Of a stretch of 64,000 bases of DNA, positions 16,600 to 25,875 are shown in pieces (the first letter of the stretch is position 1; each line of letters starts with the position of its first letter). Under the pieces are notes generated by a model. The model was given only the letters and a program-made list of their open reading frames with translations, ran no database searches and was not told the DNA's origin. The DNA is taken from contig DASZRW010000029.1 of the NCBI GenBank assembly GCA_035549015.1, positions 57,917-121,916 on the forward strand, read 5' to 3'. Position numbers and translations under genes: made by a program. The stretch is from JAFDZV01 sp035549015 (GTDB taxonomy: Bacteria; Bacteroidota; Ignavibacteria; OLB7).

Positions 16600-16914
16600 T
16601 CAGGCCGCGTGCTGCTTCTCCGGCGTGCCGATGATCTCATCCTCCACGCGGCAGCTCTCACCGATGATCAGCGTATACATCTCCACAACCAGTTGCGGGT
16701 TCACGCCGTGCTCCGCGCCGAGCTCGGCGCAACGGCGCTTCACTTCCTCCACGCGTCCCGGCTGCATCATCGGGACGAATGCCTCCTTCTTGAACTCCGC
16801 GATCTTCCGGCAGAGCTCGAACCGCTCACCGAGCGTACGGATCAGCGCCGCATCGAGAGCATCGATCTGGTGACGATAGGTGTCCAGGGTATTCATCGTC
16901 TGGATACTCCTCAT
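16600..16914 (-). CDS. AroQ-type chorismate mutase (possible aminodeoxychorismate mutase)
   Basis: Small all-helical mutase of about 100 residues. YRHQIDALDAALIRTLGERFELC and IAEFKKE give the arginine and lysine ligands seen in AroQ, followed by PMMQPGRVEEVKRR and IIGESCRVEDEII. The PMMQPGRV and ESCRxED segments look, from memory, like the 4-amino-4-deoxychorismate mutase (PapB) subgroup; a tree is needed. The ATG at 16914 overlaps the stop of the upstream gene (ATGA), implying coupling; ATG 16896 with AGGAG 10 nt upstream is an alternative. It converts chorismate or aminodeoxychorismate to the prephenate form. Confidence 0.8.
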   Translation of the reverse strand: MRSIQTMNTLDTYRHQIDALDAALIRTLGERFELCRKIAEFKKEAFVPMMQPGRVEEVKRRCAELGAEHGVNPQLVVEMYTLIIGESCRVEDEIIGTPEKQHAA

Positions 16915-18032
16915 GCTTGATTCAATGAATCGGTAACGGGGGAGTAACGGCCGGCATGCACATCCTCGTGAAGAAGACCGCTGCCGTTGGGGTGATGCCG
17001 GTTGACATGCATATCGTGCGCGGCTCGATCGCCGGCCCGTTGTTCCACGGCACAGAGAAGGCCGCTGGCAAAGTGAAAGGCGCATGCCGCAAGGCGTTCC
17101 GGGTTGTAGCCGCCTTCCTGCACAATGCAGATCGGGACGCCGGCATGGGCGAATACCATCCCGACCTCTGCGAGCACCGAAGGGTCCAGCGTCCAGATGC
17201 CATGGGGATCGTCCGCAACAACGTCGTAGCCGGCCGATACCACCAGCGCCGTGCAGCCGGAAGCGAGCGCGGAGCGCACGAGCCCGGCCACTGCGGCAAC
17301 GAACTCCTGCGGCGAGGGAGGATGGCTGAACGGAACGAACGCCTGCATCCGGTTCGGCGGGTATGTCGGGATATAGGGGTAGCTGATGTCCGTTGCGCCG
17401 TGCACCGAGCCGAAGAATGCGTTCGGAATCCCCTCGATCAACGCCGAGCTGCCGTTGCCGAAGTGGATGTCGAAATCTATCAGGCCCACACGCCCGTGGC
17501 CGCTGCGCATCACGGTCTGCAACGCCAGCACGCCGTTGTTGATGTAGCAATGTCCGCCAAGGAATGCACGCCCGGCGTGATGCCCCGGCGGCCTGCAGAG
17601 CGCATAGCTCATGCCGCCGCTCTGTGCGGCCAGACGCGCGGCGGTGATGGCCGTGCGGGCGCTCTCGCGTGCGGTGTGATAAATGCCGCCGATGATCGGG
17701 GTGTCCGCCGCGATATCCTTCGGGAGATAGGGATGATCCAGGAGAATCATCTCCCCCTCTGGAAGCGATGCGCTGCTCTGTTCCAGGAATGCGAGGTACT
17801 CCGCGTCGTGGGTCTCGTGGATCGCGGCATCCAGCTCGGCATCGCCGGCCGCGGGTGCCAGGAATCGAACGCCCGGCACGCGGCCCAGGCCCTCGGCCAG
17901 ATGTGCAATGCGAGCCTCCGTCTCGTTGCACGGAATTCGATTGCCGTGCCGGTCCAGAATCAACGGCAGCTCGCCGCGAATGTCCTGCTGCAGCACAACC
18001 TCCAATGCAGGTGCGGCCTCCATCTTCCTCAT
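16911..18032 (-). CDS. HDAC-superfamily amidohydrolase (acetylpolyamine deacetylase-like)
   Basis: 373 aa, zinc-dependent deacetylase fold that removes acetyl or acyl groups from amines. RPPGHHAGR carries the two active-site histidines; GGHCYINNG, IDFDIHFGNGSS (zinc Asp and His), SAGYDVVADDP (second zinc Asp) and EGGYNPE (transition-state Tyr) are all present. The start overlaps the stop of the aminotransferase-GNAT gene (ATGA) and the stop overlaps the mutase start, so three genes are coupled. In this setting it may deprotect an N-acyl aromatic amine; that is inference. Confidence 0.88.
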   Translation of the reverse strand: MRKMEAAPALEVVLQQDIRGELPLILDRHGNRIPCNETEARIAHLAEGLGRVPGVRFLAPAAGDAELDAAIHETHDAEYLAFLEQSSASLPEGEMILLDHPYLPKDIAADTPIIGGIYHTARESARTAITAARLAAQSGGMSYALCRPPGHHAGRAFLGGHCYINNGVLALQTVMRSGHGRVGLIDFDIHFGNGSSALIEGIPNAFFGSVHGATDISYPYIPTYPPNRMQAFVPFSHPPSPQEFVAAVAGLVRSALASGCTALVVSAGYDVVADDPHGIWTLDPSVLAEVGMVFAHAGVPICIVQEGGYNPERLAACAFHFASGLLCAVEQRAGDRAAHDMHVNRHHPNGSGLLHEDVHAGRYSPVTDSLNQA

Positions 18033-19453
18033 GAAACCTCCTTGCGCATGCGGGGACCCAACTCGATGAAGCCGCATGATTGATAGAAGTTGTGGGTGCG
18101 CGGCAGACGCGGGAAGCGATGGCTTGGGAGGCATACCTCCATGCTGTTCAGCCGGTGCTCGCGACAGTAGTTCTCCGCGGCCGCAACCAGCGCCGCACCT
18201 ACCCCGTCGCTGCGGTGTTCGTTGCGCACCCAGAGATCCTGGATCAGACCATAGGCGCCGCCAACGTGAACGGACTCCAGAACGTTGAGGCAGAGCAGAC
18301 CAATCAACCCGCTGCCGGGGCCGTTCGGAGCGGCAACGAAAATTGCGCCGCGCGTGCGGCCTTCGATGGTGCGTGCGCAAACGGTCTCGGCACCGGCGGG
18401 AAGTTGAATGCCGGGCACGCCGCGCAGTTCCTCCAGCAGCAGGCGTACCCCTTCCACCACTGCCGGGATATCCTCGCGCTGTGCCGGGCGCACCCGAAAC
18501 GTGGCCGGGATATGGCCGTTGCCATTGCCGTTGCGGGCCGCGGAAGGAATCGTGGTCACCCAGCGTCCGTCGCTCTCGCTCGGCGCGTCCAGCATCTGCT
18601 CGTAGCGCCTCTGCAGCGCCAGCGTCAGCGGGCCGGGCGTGGCCAGCCGCGGCGCTGTGCCGTCGATGGCGCTCACGGGACGGAGGCCGTGGAACGTGCC
18701 GGTGATGAAGATCTCGTCAGCTCCGGCGAAATCCTCCAGGCGAAGCGGCCGCTCCTCCGTGGCGATGCCGATGTCGGCCGCAAGCTCTATCACGAGCTTC
18801 CGCGTGAGCCCGTCGATGCTGTCCGGAATGGTTGGTGTGGCGAGGCGCCCGTCCCGCGCAAGGAAGATGTTCGCGCCGGTCACCTCGCATACGGTGCCGT
18901 CCGCATGAAGTACCAGGGCATCGTCGAAGCCCTCGGCACGCGCGGCGCTGTGGAGTGCCGCGTACACGCCGTACATGCCGGAATGCTTGGCAAGTGGAAG
19001 GGAGGTGAATGCCGGCGGGCGCCGCACGTCGGCAACACCGAGCGTGAGGGGGGGAGAGAAGCGGGCGCCGTTCACGCGCCAGGCAACGATCAGCAGATCG
19101 GACGGCTGGGCCGCAGGATCCAGCCGTGTGCAGTTGCCGTTGGGATAGGCAAGCAGCCGGATGTACCCATCCTCCAGTTCGTTCGCGGCGATAACGTCCA
19201 GCAGAGCCCGGCGCACCAGGGAGCGATCAACCGGCATCAGGCGCAGTTGCTGCATCGTGGCCTCCAGGCGATCCAGATGCCCATCGAGCCCAACCAGCCT
19301 GCTTCCTATCGCAGTACGATATATGCGCAATGATTCGAACGCGGCGCTGCCGTAGTGAACCGGGTGGCAGTCCGCGGGCAGCACGGCCCGTTCCGCCGGC
19401 AGCAGCCTGCCGGCCACATATGTCCATCGGCATGGTTCCAACACGATGCTCAT
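18029..19453 (-). CDS. Class IV PLP aminotransferase/ADC-lyase fused to a GNAT acetyltransferase
   Basis: 474 aa. Residues 1-300 form a fold-type IV PLP enzyme of the BCAT/aminodeoxychorismate lyase group: HYGSAAFESLR, the PLP lysine in SLPLAKHSGMYG (K156), and CEVTGANIFLARDG. A NGNGNG linker follows near residue 310. The remainder is a GNAT domain with acetyl-CoA-binding RSDGVGAALV and a C-terminal FYQSCGF. The fusion is unusual. The first domain could cleave aminodeoxychorismate to PABA or aminate an aromatic keto acid; the second would N-acetylate an amine. It lies 45 bp after the ADC synthase gene. Confidence 0.85.
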   Translation of the reverse strand: MSIVLEPCRWTYVAGRLLPAERAVLPADCHPVHYGSAAFESLRIYRTAIGSRLVGLDGHLDRLEATMQQLRLMPVDRSLVRRALLDVIAANELEDGYIRLLAYPNGNCTRLDPAAQPSDLLIVAWRVNGARFSPPLTLGVADVRRPPAFTSLPLAKHSGMYGVYAALHSAARAEGFDDALVLHADGTVCEVTGANIFLARDGRLATPTIPDSIDGLTRKLVIELAADIGIATEERPLRLEDFAGADEIFITGTFHGLRPVSAIDGTAPRLATPGPLTLALQRRYEQMLDAPSESDGRWVTTIPSAARNGNGNGHIPATFRVRPAQREDIPAVVEGVRLLLEELRGVPGIQLPAGAETVCARTIEGRTRGAIFVAAPNGPGSGLIGLLCLNVLESVHVGGAYGLIQDLWVRNEHRSDGVGAALVAAAENYCREHRLNSMEVCLPSHRFPRLPRTHNFYQSCGFIELGPRMRKEVS

Positions 19454-19498
19454 CGTTTGCCCTCCTTCACGATGCGCTCCATCGGCTCTGATGTTGTG

Positions 19499-21598
19499 CT
19501 ATATTCCTTCGATCGAGTAGTTCGTATCGTTCAACGATCCGTGCGCCGCAAGAACGATTGCGTTCATCTGCGCCCGCGCCTTCACCAGCGTCTCCTCGAA
19601 TTCCTCCTCCGGGTCCGAAAGCGCTACGATCGCCCCGCCTACCCCCATCGTGGCCAGGCCCGGTGTCATCACGATCGTGCGAATCACGATGTTCAGATCG
19701 GCCGTTCCGTTTACGCCGAGGAATCCGATCGATCCGGAATAGACGCCGCGCGCGCGCGTCTCCAGCCGGTCGATGATCTCCATCGTCCGGAGTTTCGGCG
19801 CGCCGGTCATGGAGCCGCCGGGAAACGCCGCCCGGATGCAATCGATCACGCCGCGATCCTGCCGCAGATGGCCGCGGATGGTGGAGACCAGTTGATGCAC
19901 TGTTGCATAGCTCTCCACGTTCATCAGCTTCGGCACATGCACGCTCCCCACCTCGCATACCCGACCCAGGTCGTTGCGCAGCAGATCCACGATCATCAGG
20001 TTCTCCGCACGATCCTTCGTGCAGGTGCGCAGCTCCTCGCGTATCGCCTCGTTCTCCTCCTCCGTGGCCGCACGCCTGCGCGTTCCCTTGATCGGCTTGG
20101 ACTCCACCCATCCCTCACGATCGCAGAGCAGAAAGCGCTCCGGCGATGAGCAGACGATTGCCATCTCCTCGAGGCGGATGAACGCGGCGTACGGTGCGGG
20201 GTTGATGGAACGAAGCGTGCGATAGGTGAGCAGCGGGTCGGGTGCGGTTGTCGTGGAGATCTGATTCGTGAGGCAGACCTCGTAGGTCTCCCCCTCGTGG
20301 ATCTCCCGCAGACACTCGCGGATGCTCTCGAGGTATGCGGCGTGATTCCGCTCGAGATGGAATGTGGTGGGCTGCGTGCGATTCTCCGGCACGAGATCGG
20401 GAAGCGGCGCAAGCTCCTCCAGCTTCCTCTGGGTCTCGTCGAACCATTCCTCTGCCCATGCGCCGCTTTCCTGCGGTACCAGCGAAACGAGATAGGTGGC
20501 CTTCTCCTCGTGATCGAATGCGATCATCCTGTCGGCGAAGATGAATGCTGCATCCGGACATCGCGACTCGTGCTCCACGGACGTGCCGCATTCCTGCTTC
20601 AGCTCGTAGCCGAAATATCCAACGAAGCCGGCGTTGAAATCGAACGGCAGATCGTCGGCATAACATCGGCGGCGCGCAAGTTCGCGATCGAGATACTCGA
20701 AGATGCTCTGGGTGCGGCGCAACGTGGCGCCTCCCTCGTCGATGGTGAGGTCGCGACTCGCGCTGGTGTAGCGAATCGTGGCGCTGAGCGGTCCGGTGGG
20801 TGCGCCCATGTAGGAGAAGCGCGAGAGGCCCGGCTCCGTTCTGCTGCTGTCCAGCCAGAATGCGCGCGGCTCGGCCCCGAACAGATTCACGAACACCCGT
20901 TCGGAGTCGTGGAACGTCTCCAGCTTCCGGCTTCGGATCTCGAACTCGCCTGCCTGCTCGCGCCGGCGCGGCGTGAAGGAAACGAATGCCTTCAGGCCGT
21001 TCCCGTTGCCGTTTGCGCCGACGCCGTGCGTGATGTCGCGGAAGTTCTCGAGAAGCTGGCGTCCGTATTCCGTGCAGATCGATTCCGGGTGGAACTGAAC
21101 GCCCCACATCGGCTTCGAGCGGTGGCGCAGCCCCATCAACACGTTATCGCCGGTCCATGCGATGCGCTCCAGGCAATCCGGTAATCCATCCGCCACCATC
21201 AACGAATGGTACCGCACCACCATGAACTCCTGCGGGATCCCCTTGAACAGTGCGGAGTTGTCGTGGTAGATCGGGCTCAGGCGCCCGTGCATCACCTCCG
21301 GAGCGTGCGCGATCGCCCCTCCGAACAGATGGCCTATCCCTTCATGCCCGAGGCAGACGCCGAGCAGCGGCACCGTCGCCTCCGCAAGCGCGCTGCGGCA
21401 GACGCCGAAGTCGCGTTCGTTCTCCGGACGCCCCGGGCCGGGCGAGATGACGATGTTGTCGAAGCGGAGCTTCTTCAGCTCACTCCAGGCAACTTCGTCG
21501 TTCGCAACCACAATGGGCTCCTCGCCGTTCACCTCCGCAATCATCTGGAAGAGGTTGAACGTGAACGAGTCGTAGTTATCGATGATCAGCGTCTTCAT
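19499..21598 (-). CDS. pabAB: Fused aminodeoxychorismate synthase (PabA-PabB)
   Basis: 699 aa. The N-terminal class I glutamine amidotransferase (MKTLIIDNYDSFTFNL; nucleophile Cys82 in GVCLGHEG; HPES triad) supplies ammonia. The C-terminal chorismate-binding domain carries PIKGTRRR near residue 520; the Lys in PIKGT marks aminodeoxychorismate synthases, whereas anthranilate synthases have PIAGT. A NGNGNG linker joins the halves, as in the downstream fusion. The product 4-amino-4-deoxychorismate feeds folate (PABA) or p-aminophenylalanine-type compounds. The start at 21598 was chosen because similarity begins exactly there; the upstream in-frame 61 residues look non-coding. Confidence 0.93.
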   Translation of the reverse strand: MKTLIIDNYDSFTFNLFQMIAEVNGEEPIVVANDEVAWSELKKLRFDNIVISPGPGRPENERDFGVCRSALAEATVPLLGVCLGHEGIGHLFGGAIAHAPEVMHGRLSPIYHDNSALFKGIPQEFMVVRYHSLMVADGLPDCLERIAWTGDNVLMGLRHRSKPMWGVQFHPESICTEYGRQLLENFRDITHGVGANGNGNGLKAFVSFTPRRREQAGEFEIRSRKLETFHDSERVFVNLFGAEPRAFWLDSSRTEPGLSRFSYMGAPTGPLSATIRYTSASRDLTIDEGGATLRRTQSIFEYLDRELARRRCYADDLPFDFNAGFVGYFGYELKQECGTSVEHESRCPDAAFIFADRMIAFDHEEKATYLVSLVPQESGAWAEEWFDETQRKLEELAPLPDLVPENRTQPTTFHLERNHAAYLESIRECLREIHEGETYEVCLTNQISTTTAPDPLLTYRTLRSINPAPYAAFIRLEEMAIVCSSPERFLLCDREGWVESKPIKGTRRRAATEEENEAIREELRTCTKDRAENLMIVDLLRNDLGRVCEVGSVHVPKLMNVESYATVHQLVSTIRGHLRQDRGVIDCIRAAFPGGSMTGAPKLRTMEIIDRLETRARGVYSGSIGFLGVNGTADLNIVIRTIVMTPGLATMGVGGAIVALSDPEEEFEETLVKARAQMNAIVLAAHGSLNDTNYSIEGI

Positions 21599-22423
21599 GG
21601 GCCGGAGAATACCCTTGGAGCGTCGGATTGATTCAGCATTGGTTCCGGGCTCGCGGCGTTCGGCACCGCAGGATGTGCAGGCGTCGAAGCGCAGCCCGGC
21701 ATGGCCGGAAACCGTACGTTGGCCGCAGAGCCGCAACCGCCATGACCACGGGGCATGGCAAACCGGACTGCGTGACAACATGCCCGAAATTAGGGCCGGG
21801 ACGTTTTCTGAAGATATCGGCTTCGGAGCATCGTATCGGCTCCGGAGCAGATGTTGTTGTCGGGGAGAGTCTGTGAATACGTTCTCGAAACCAGAGACGG
21901 CGAACCGCCCGGGGAACTATGTCATCGGGCGGCGCAGGTCAGGAGCCGGCGACTGATCGTAAAGCGGTCGTGAAATTTGTGCCTGGGCTGCAAAGAGTTC
22001 CTCTCAATAGTCGCTGCAAGACCGGCAGGCAGGCTATTGCCGGCCGGTTCTGTTGGGAACTCCAGACCCGAGGGGCGCTCTCCGAGAGCCGGGGTCCCCT
22101 CTGCGTGCGGATGATCGATCGATATCCGATGCGGCGCAGATTCCGTGGAGCCGGGAATTCAATGGCCTCTCTTCAATCTCGCTCAAGATAAGATCGGCCC
22201 TCCCTCGTGGAGAGTACATCTTTGTGTACCCGGCAATGTCACCCAAAGAAACGGGGCACGGCCATCGGGCGGCGGCGGCTGCCAAGGTGATTACGATGAA
22301 GTCCGTCTATTGGATGTTTTGCGCGATATCCTTTGATACCCTTTCTCTCCGAACTTCCGGCGGCGGCCGGCGTAGGCGGGGCGCAGCGGGATGGCAGAAT
22401 AATCCTCAACTCCGGAGAATGTG
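21599..22423. other. 825-bp non-coding spacer between divergent operons
   Basis: Separates pabAB (minus) from cydA (plus). On the minus strand TAATTTCG at about 21792-21785 resembles a -7 element, about 185 nt before pabAB. Hairpins are visible at about 22019-22047 (ACCGGC with GCCGGT) and about 22077-22091 (GCTCTC with GAGAGC). No coding region is supported. Confidence 0.5.
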
Positions 22424-23776
22424 ATGAACGACTTCTTCTTCGCACGCTCGCAGATGGCGGTGTCGCTGGCGTTCCACATCGTCTTTGCCGCCATCGGCAT
22501 GGGGATGCCGCTGTTGATGGCGATCGCGGAGTGGCGCTATCTCCGGACCGGTGACGCAGGCTATCTGGATCTCGCAAAGCGATGGGCGAAGGGAACGGCC
22601 GTCTTCTTTGCCGTGGGAGCGGTCTCCGGCACCGTGCTCTCCTTCGAGTTGGGACTGCTCTGGCCCGGCTTCATGAAGTATGCCGGGGCCATCATCGGCA
22701 TGCCGTTCTCGCTGGAGGGTTTTGCGTTCTTCACCGAAGCCATCTTCCTCGGGATCTACCTGTACGGATGGAAACGCATCTCGCCGAGGATGCACTGGCT
22801 GGCCGGAGTTATCGTGGCGGCAAGCGGCATCTTCTCCGGCATCTTCGTTGTCACCGCCAACGCCTGGATGAACGCGCCGGCCGGGTTTCGCGTTGTGAAC
22901 GGGGCGCCGGTCGACATCGATCCGGTTGCGGCGATGCTCAACCCCGCAAGCCTGCATGAAGTGCTGCACATGACGCTCGCGGCCTATGTCGCAACCGCGT
23001 TCGCCGTTGCCTCGGTGCATGCCTTCTTCCTTCTGCGCGATCGCGGCAGCCTCTTTCATCGCCGTGCCTTCACCATCTCGCTCGCCGTAGGATGCATCGC
23101 CATCCCGCTCCAGCTGGCCAGCGGCGATCTCTCCGCCCGGGTCGTTGCATCGCTTCAGCCGGCGAAGTTCGCCGCGATGGAGGGACACTATCATACCGGA
23201 CCCAATGCTCCCGTGGTGATCGGCGGCTTCGCGGACGACAGCACGCGCACCGTGCGCTACGGCCTGGAGATCCCCGGATTTCTCAGCTTCCTCGCCCATG
23301 ATGACTTCAACGCCACCGTGACCGGGCTCGACGCATATCCACGCGACCAGTGGCCGAACGCACTGCTGGTGCACCTCTCGTTCGATGCGATGGTGGGGTG
23401 CGGCTCTCTGCTGTTTCTGCTTGCCGCCGCTGCCGCATGGAAGCGATGGAGGAAGAGACCCGTGGCCGACGGGCGGCGATTCCTGCTGGCCGCCGTTGCG
23501 GCCGGTCCGCTGGGATTCATCGCGATCGAGACCGGATGGATGGTGACGGAGCTGGGGAGGCAGCCGTGGGTTATCTACGGCGTGATGCGCACGGCGCAGG
23601 CGGTAACGCCCATCACCGGCCTCGTGATCCCGTTCGTCTCCTTCACGGTTCTCTATCTCCTTCTCTCCACCGTTCTCGTCTTCCTGCTCCGCCGCATCTT
23701 TCTTGGCGGCGCTGCGGACGATGGGTCCGGGATGCCTGCTGCGACGGCTGAAACGGAGGCCCGCCATGCTGCCTGA
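22424..23776 (+). CDS. cydA: Cytochrome bd-type quinol oxidase subunit I (CIO type)
   Basis: 450 aa, membrane quinol oxidase subunit that carries the haems and reduces oxygen. The N-terminal AFHIVFAAIGMGMPLLM holds the haem-ligand His; IIGMPFSLEGFAFFTEAIFLGIYLYGW is the conserved central block; GRQPWVIYG is a family signature. About nine hydrophobic segments; the Q-loop looks short, as in cyanide-insensitive oxidases (CioA). ATG 22424 follows GGAG; GTG 22421 is also possible. The 3' end overlaps cydB by 11 bp. Confidence 0.93.
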   Translation: MNDFFFARSQMAVSLAFHIVFAAIGMGMPLLMAIAEWRYLRTGDAGYLDLAKRWAKGTAVFFAVGAVSGTVLSFELGLLWPGFMKYAGAIIGMPFSLEGFAFFTEAIFLGIYLYGWKRISPRMHWLAGVIVAASGIFSGIFVVTANAWMNAPAGFRVVNGAPVDIDPVAAMLNPASLHEVLHMTLAAYVATAFAVASVHAFFLLRDRGSLFHRRAFTISLAVGCIAIPLQLASGDLSARVVASLQPAKFAAMEGHYHTGPNAPVVIGGFADDSTRTVRYGLEIPGFLSFLAHDDFNATVTGLDAYPRDQWPNALLVHLSFDAMVGCGSLLFLLAAAAAWKRWRKRPVADGRRFLLAAVAAGPLGFIAIETGWMVTELGRQPWVIYGVMRTAQAVTPITGLVIPFVSFTVLYLLLSTVLVFLLRRIFLGGAADDGSGMPAATAETEARHAA

Positions 23777-24773
23777 GTGGATTGTTCTCATCGTGATGAT
23801 TGCCGCGCTCCTCTTCTATGCATTGCTCGGCGGCGCGGACTTCGGCGGAGGCATGTGGGATCTGCTCGCCATGGGGCCCCGCGCCCGCCGGCAGCGCGAT
23901 GCGATCGCGGAGGCGATCGGCCCGGTGTGGGAGGCCAATCACGTCTGGCTGATCCTCGTGATCGTCCTGCTCTTCTCGGCGTTCCCATCGGCGTTCGGCG
24001 CCATCATGACGGCACTGCATATTCCGCTGACCCTTGTGCTCGTCGGCATCGTGATGCGCGGCGCGGCCTTCGTCTTCCGCAAATACGATGCGCAGAACGA
24101 TCGCGTGCATCGCCGCTGGAGCACGCTTTTCGGTATCGCGAGCTTCCTGACGCCGTTGATGCTCGGCGTCACCGTTGGTGGGCTTGCAACCGGTGCAATC
24201 GTTGTGAAGGACGGCAGCCTCACCAGCGGCTTCGTTGCCGGGTGGACCACTCCGTTTGCGCTCGCATGCGGACTGTTCACGCAGGGGCTCTTCGCCTTCC
24301 TCGCCGCCGTCTATCTCACGCTGGATACTGCGGACGATCCGCCGCTGCAGAACGACTTCCGCCTGCGGGCATTGTTCAGCGGCATCACGCTTGCTCCCGC
24401 CGCGCTGCTCGTGTTCCTGCTGGCGCGCTATGAGGCGCCCGCGCTGCATGGGGCAACCTCCTCCTGGTGGGCGGCTCCGCTCTTCACCCTCACCAGTATC
24501 GCCGCGTTGACGGCGCTGGCCGCGCTCTTCAGGCGCCGCTTCGCAGCCGCGAGGGCCGCGGCGATTGCGCAGGTTGCGCTGGTGATTCTCGGCTGGACGC
24601 TCGCGCAGTATCCCGATCTCATCCCCGGCAGCCTCTCCTTCGATGCGGCAGCCGCTCCGGCAAACGTGCTCTGGATCCTGATCGTATGCCTCGGGATCGG
24701 AGCCGTGCTTCTGATTCCATCGCTCTACTATCTCTTCAAGGTGTTCAAGGCGTCCCGGACGCAGGCGGAATGA
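23766..24773 (+). CDS. cydB: Cytochrome bd-type quinol oxidase subunit II
   Basis: 335 aa, partner of CydA. The N-terminal LLFYALLGGADFGGGMWDLL and WEANHVWLILVIVLLFSAFP are diagnostic of CydB (shown by key segments GGADFGGG and WEANHVWL). Eight or more hydrophobic segments. ATG 23766 begins within the end of cydA, so the two are coupled. Confidence 0.94.
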   Translation: MLPEWIVLIVMIAALLFYALLGGADFGGGMWDLLAMGPRARRQRDAIAEAIGPVWEANHVWLILVIVLLFSAFPSAFGAIMTALHIPLTLVLVGIVMRGAAFVFRKYDAQNDRVHRRWSTLFGIASFLTPLMLGVTVGGLATGAIVVKDGSLTSGFVAGWTTPFALACGLFTQGLFAFLAAVYLTLDTADDPPLQNDFRLRALFSGITLAPAALLVFLLARYEAPALHGATSSWWAAPLFTLTSIAALTALAALFRRRFAAARAAAIAQVALVILGWTLAQYPDLIPGSLSFDAAAAPANVLWILIVCLGIGAVLLIPSLYYLFKVFKASRTQAE

Positions 24774-24874
24774 TGGCGCCGGCGTTTGAGGAACGGCCGC
24801 AGAGGACGCCGAGGCGCGTACGTCGAGGGCCGATCGTTGTGTCCTGCACGGTCTGCGCGCCGCCGCATCGGGCA

Positions 24875-24882
24875 TATCTTTG
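24875..24882 (+). promoter_or_regulatory. TAnnTTTG -7 element
   Basis: TATCTTTG is an exact match to the Bacteroidota -7 consensus, about 103 nt before the gene at 24986. The -33 element is not obvious. Confidence 0.4.
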
Positions 24883-24985
24883 CGAAAATGGCTCGATGCT
24901 GTAGATTCCATGGCGCGTCGGGAGTTGGCTGCTACACTTCGCCTGCTCCGGAACAATGACAATGGACCACTGACCGTCGATCACC

Positions 24986-25840
24986 ATGCAGTCCCCACAC
25001 GGTTCGCGTTACTTCGGCCTGCGCTCGCGGCGCATCCACGTGCTTTTGCTGACGTTGTTCGTCCTGCTCCCGATTGCTGCTCACTGCCGGGCTCGCGCGC
25101 AGGAGCCCGGACGTCTTCGCCTGCTTGCGGGCACCGATGAGAAACTGTGGCGCGCGGACAGCGTGCACTCGCCGAGCGGCACGGCAACGGGATCGTGGAC
25201 CGTGCGGTTCCGGCACGACGGCACGATGGCGATCTCCGAGGGGAGCGATGAATGGCATGGCTCCTGGACGTTCGATGACGACGGCTCCGCCATCATCGTC
25301 ACCGGCCTCACCTCCGGTACGTTCCGCCGGAAGGACACGGTCTGGATGGACGTGGTGGCATTGAAGGAACGCTCGCTGGAACTGGAGTACCGGAACAGCT
25401 TCGGCCTTGTGCATGCCCGCTATGAGCCGGACGCGGGCTTCAGCGACGGGAGCGATACGGCAGGCTTCGCCGCGTTCTGGAATACATTCAAGATGGCCGT
25501 GGCCAGGGGGAACAGGAAGGCCGTTGCCTCGATGACGAGCTTCCCGTTCTTCAGCCACGATCTCCCCGGCTTCATTCACCGGCCGAAGCATGGCCCGGAG
25601 TTCACGCGTGCGGAGTTTCTCCGCTACTTCAATCAGCTCTTCGATCGCACTGCGCGGAGAACCTTCCCGGTTGCGGTGCCCACGCCGATGATGGATGCGG
25701 ATACGGTCTCGAATTTTGCCGTCGGTATTCGCAGCTTGAAGGGGGCGACGGTATGGGTGGAGTTCTGGCGTAACGAGAAGGGGGAGTGGAAGCTCACGCG
25801 CACGGATAACGTTTCCTACTCATCCGGCGATGACGATTAG
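24986..25840 (+). CDS. Exported protein of unknown function
   Basis: 284 aa with a twin-arginine-free signal peptide (RRIHVLLLTLFVLLPIAAHC, cleavage likely near RARAQ). The first part of the mature protein has a lipocalin-like alternating pattern (GSWTVRFRHDGTMAISE, HGSWTFDDDGSAI). The second half contains NRKAVASMTSFPFFS and ends VWVEFWRNEKGEWKLTR, typical of small periplasmic domains of Bacteroidota. No named family recognised. Confidence 0.7.
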   Translation: MQSPHGSRYFGLRSRRIHVLLLTLFVLLPIAAHCRARAQEPGRLRLLAGTDEKLWRADSVHSPSGTATGSWTVRFRHDGTMAISEGSDEWHGSWTFDDDGSAIIVTGLTSGTFRRKDTVWMDVVALKERSLELEYRNSFGLVHARYEPDAGFSDGSDTAGFAAFWNTFKMAVARGNRKAVASMTSFPFFSHDLPGFIHRPKHGPEFTRAEFLRYFNQLFDRTARRTFPVAVPTPMMDADTVSNFAVGIRSLKGATVWVEFWRNEKGEWKLTRTDNVSYSSGDDD

Positions 25841-25875
25841 CGGCCACCCGGTTCCGCTGCAGTGACGGCGCGCAC

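Noticed and set aside
22406..23791. 461-codon frame antisense to cydA
   Set aside because: Antisense shadow; cydA has its haem and GRQPW motifs and membrane segments.
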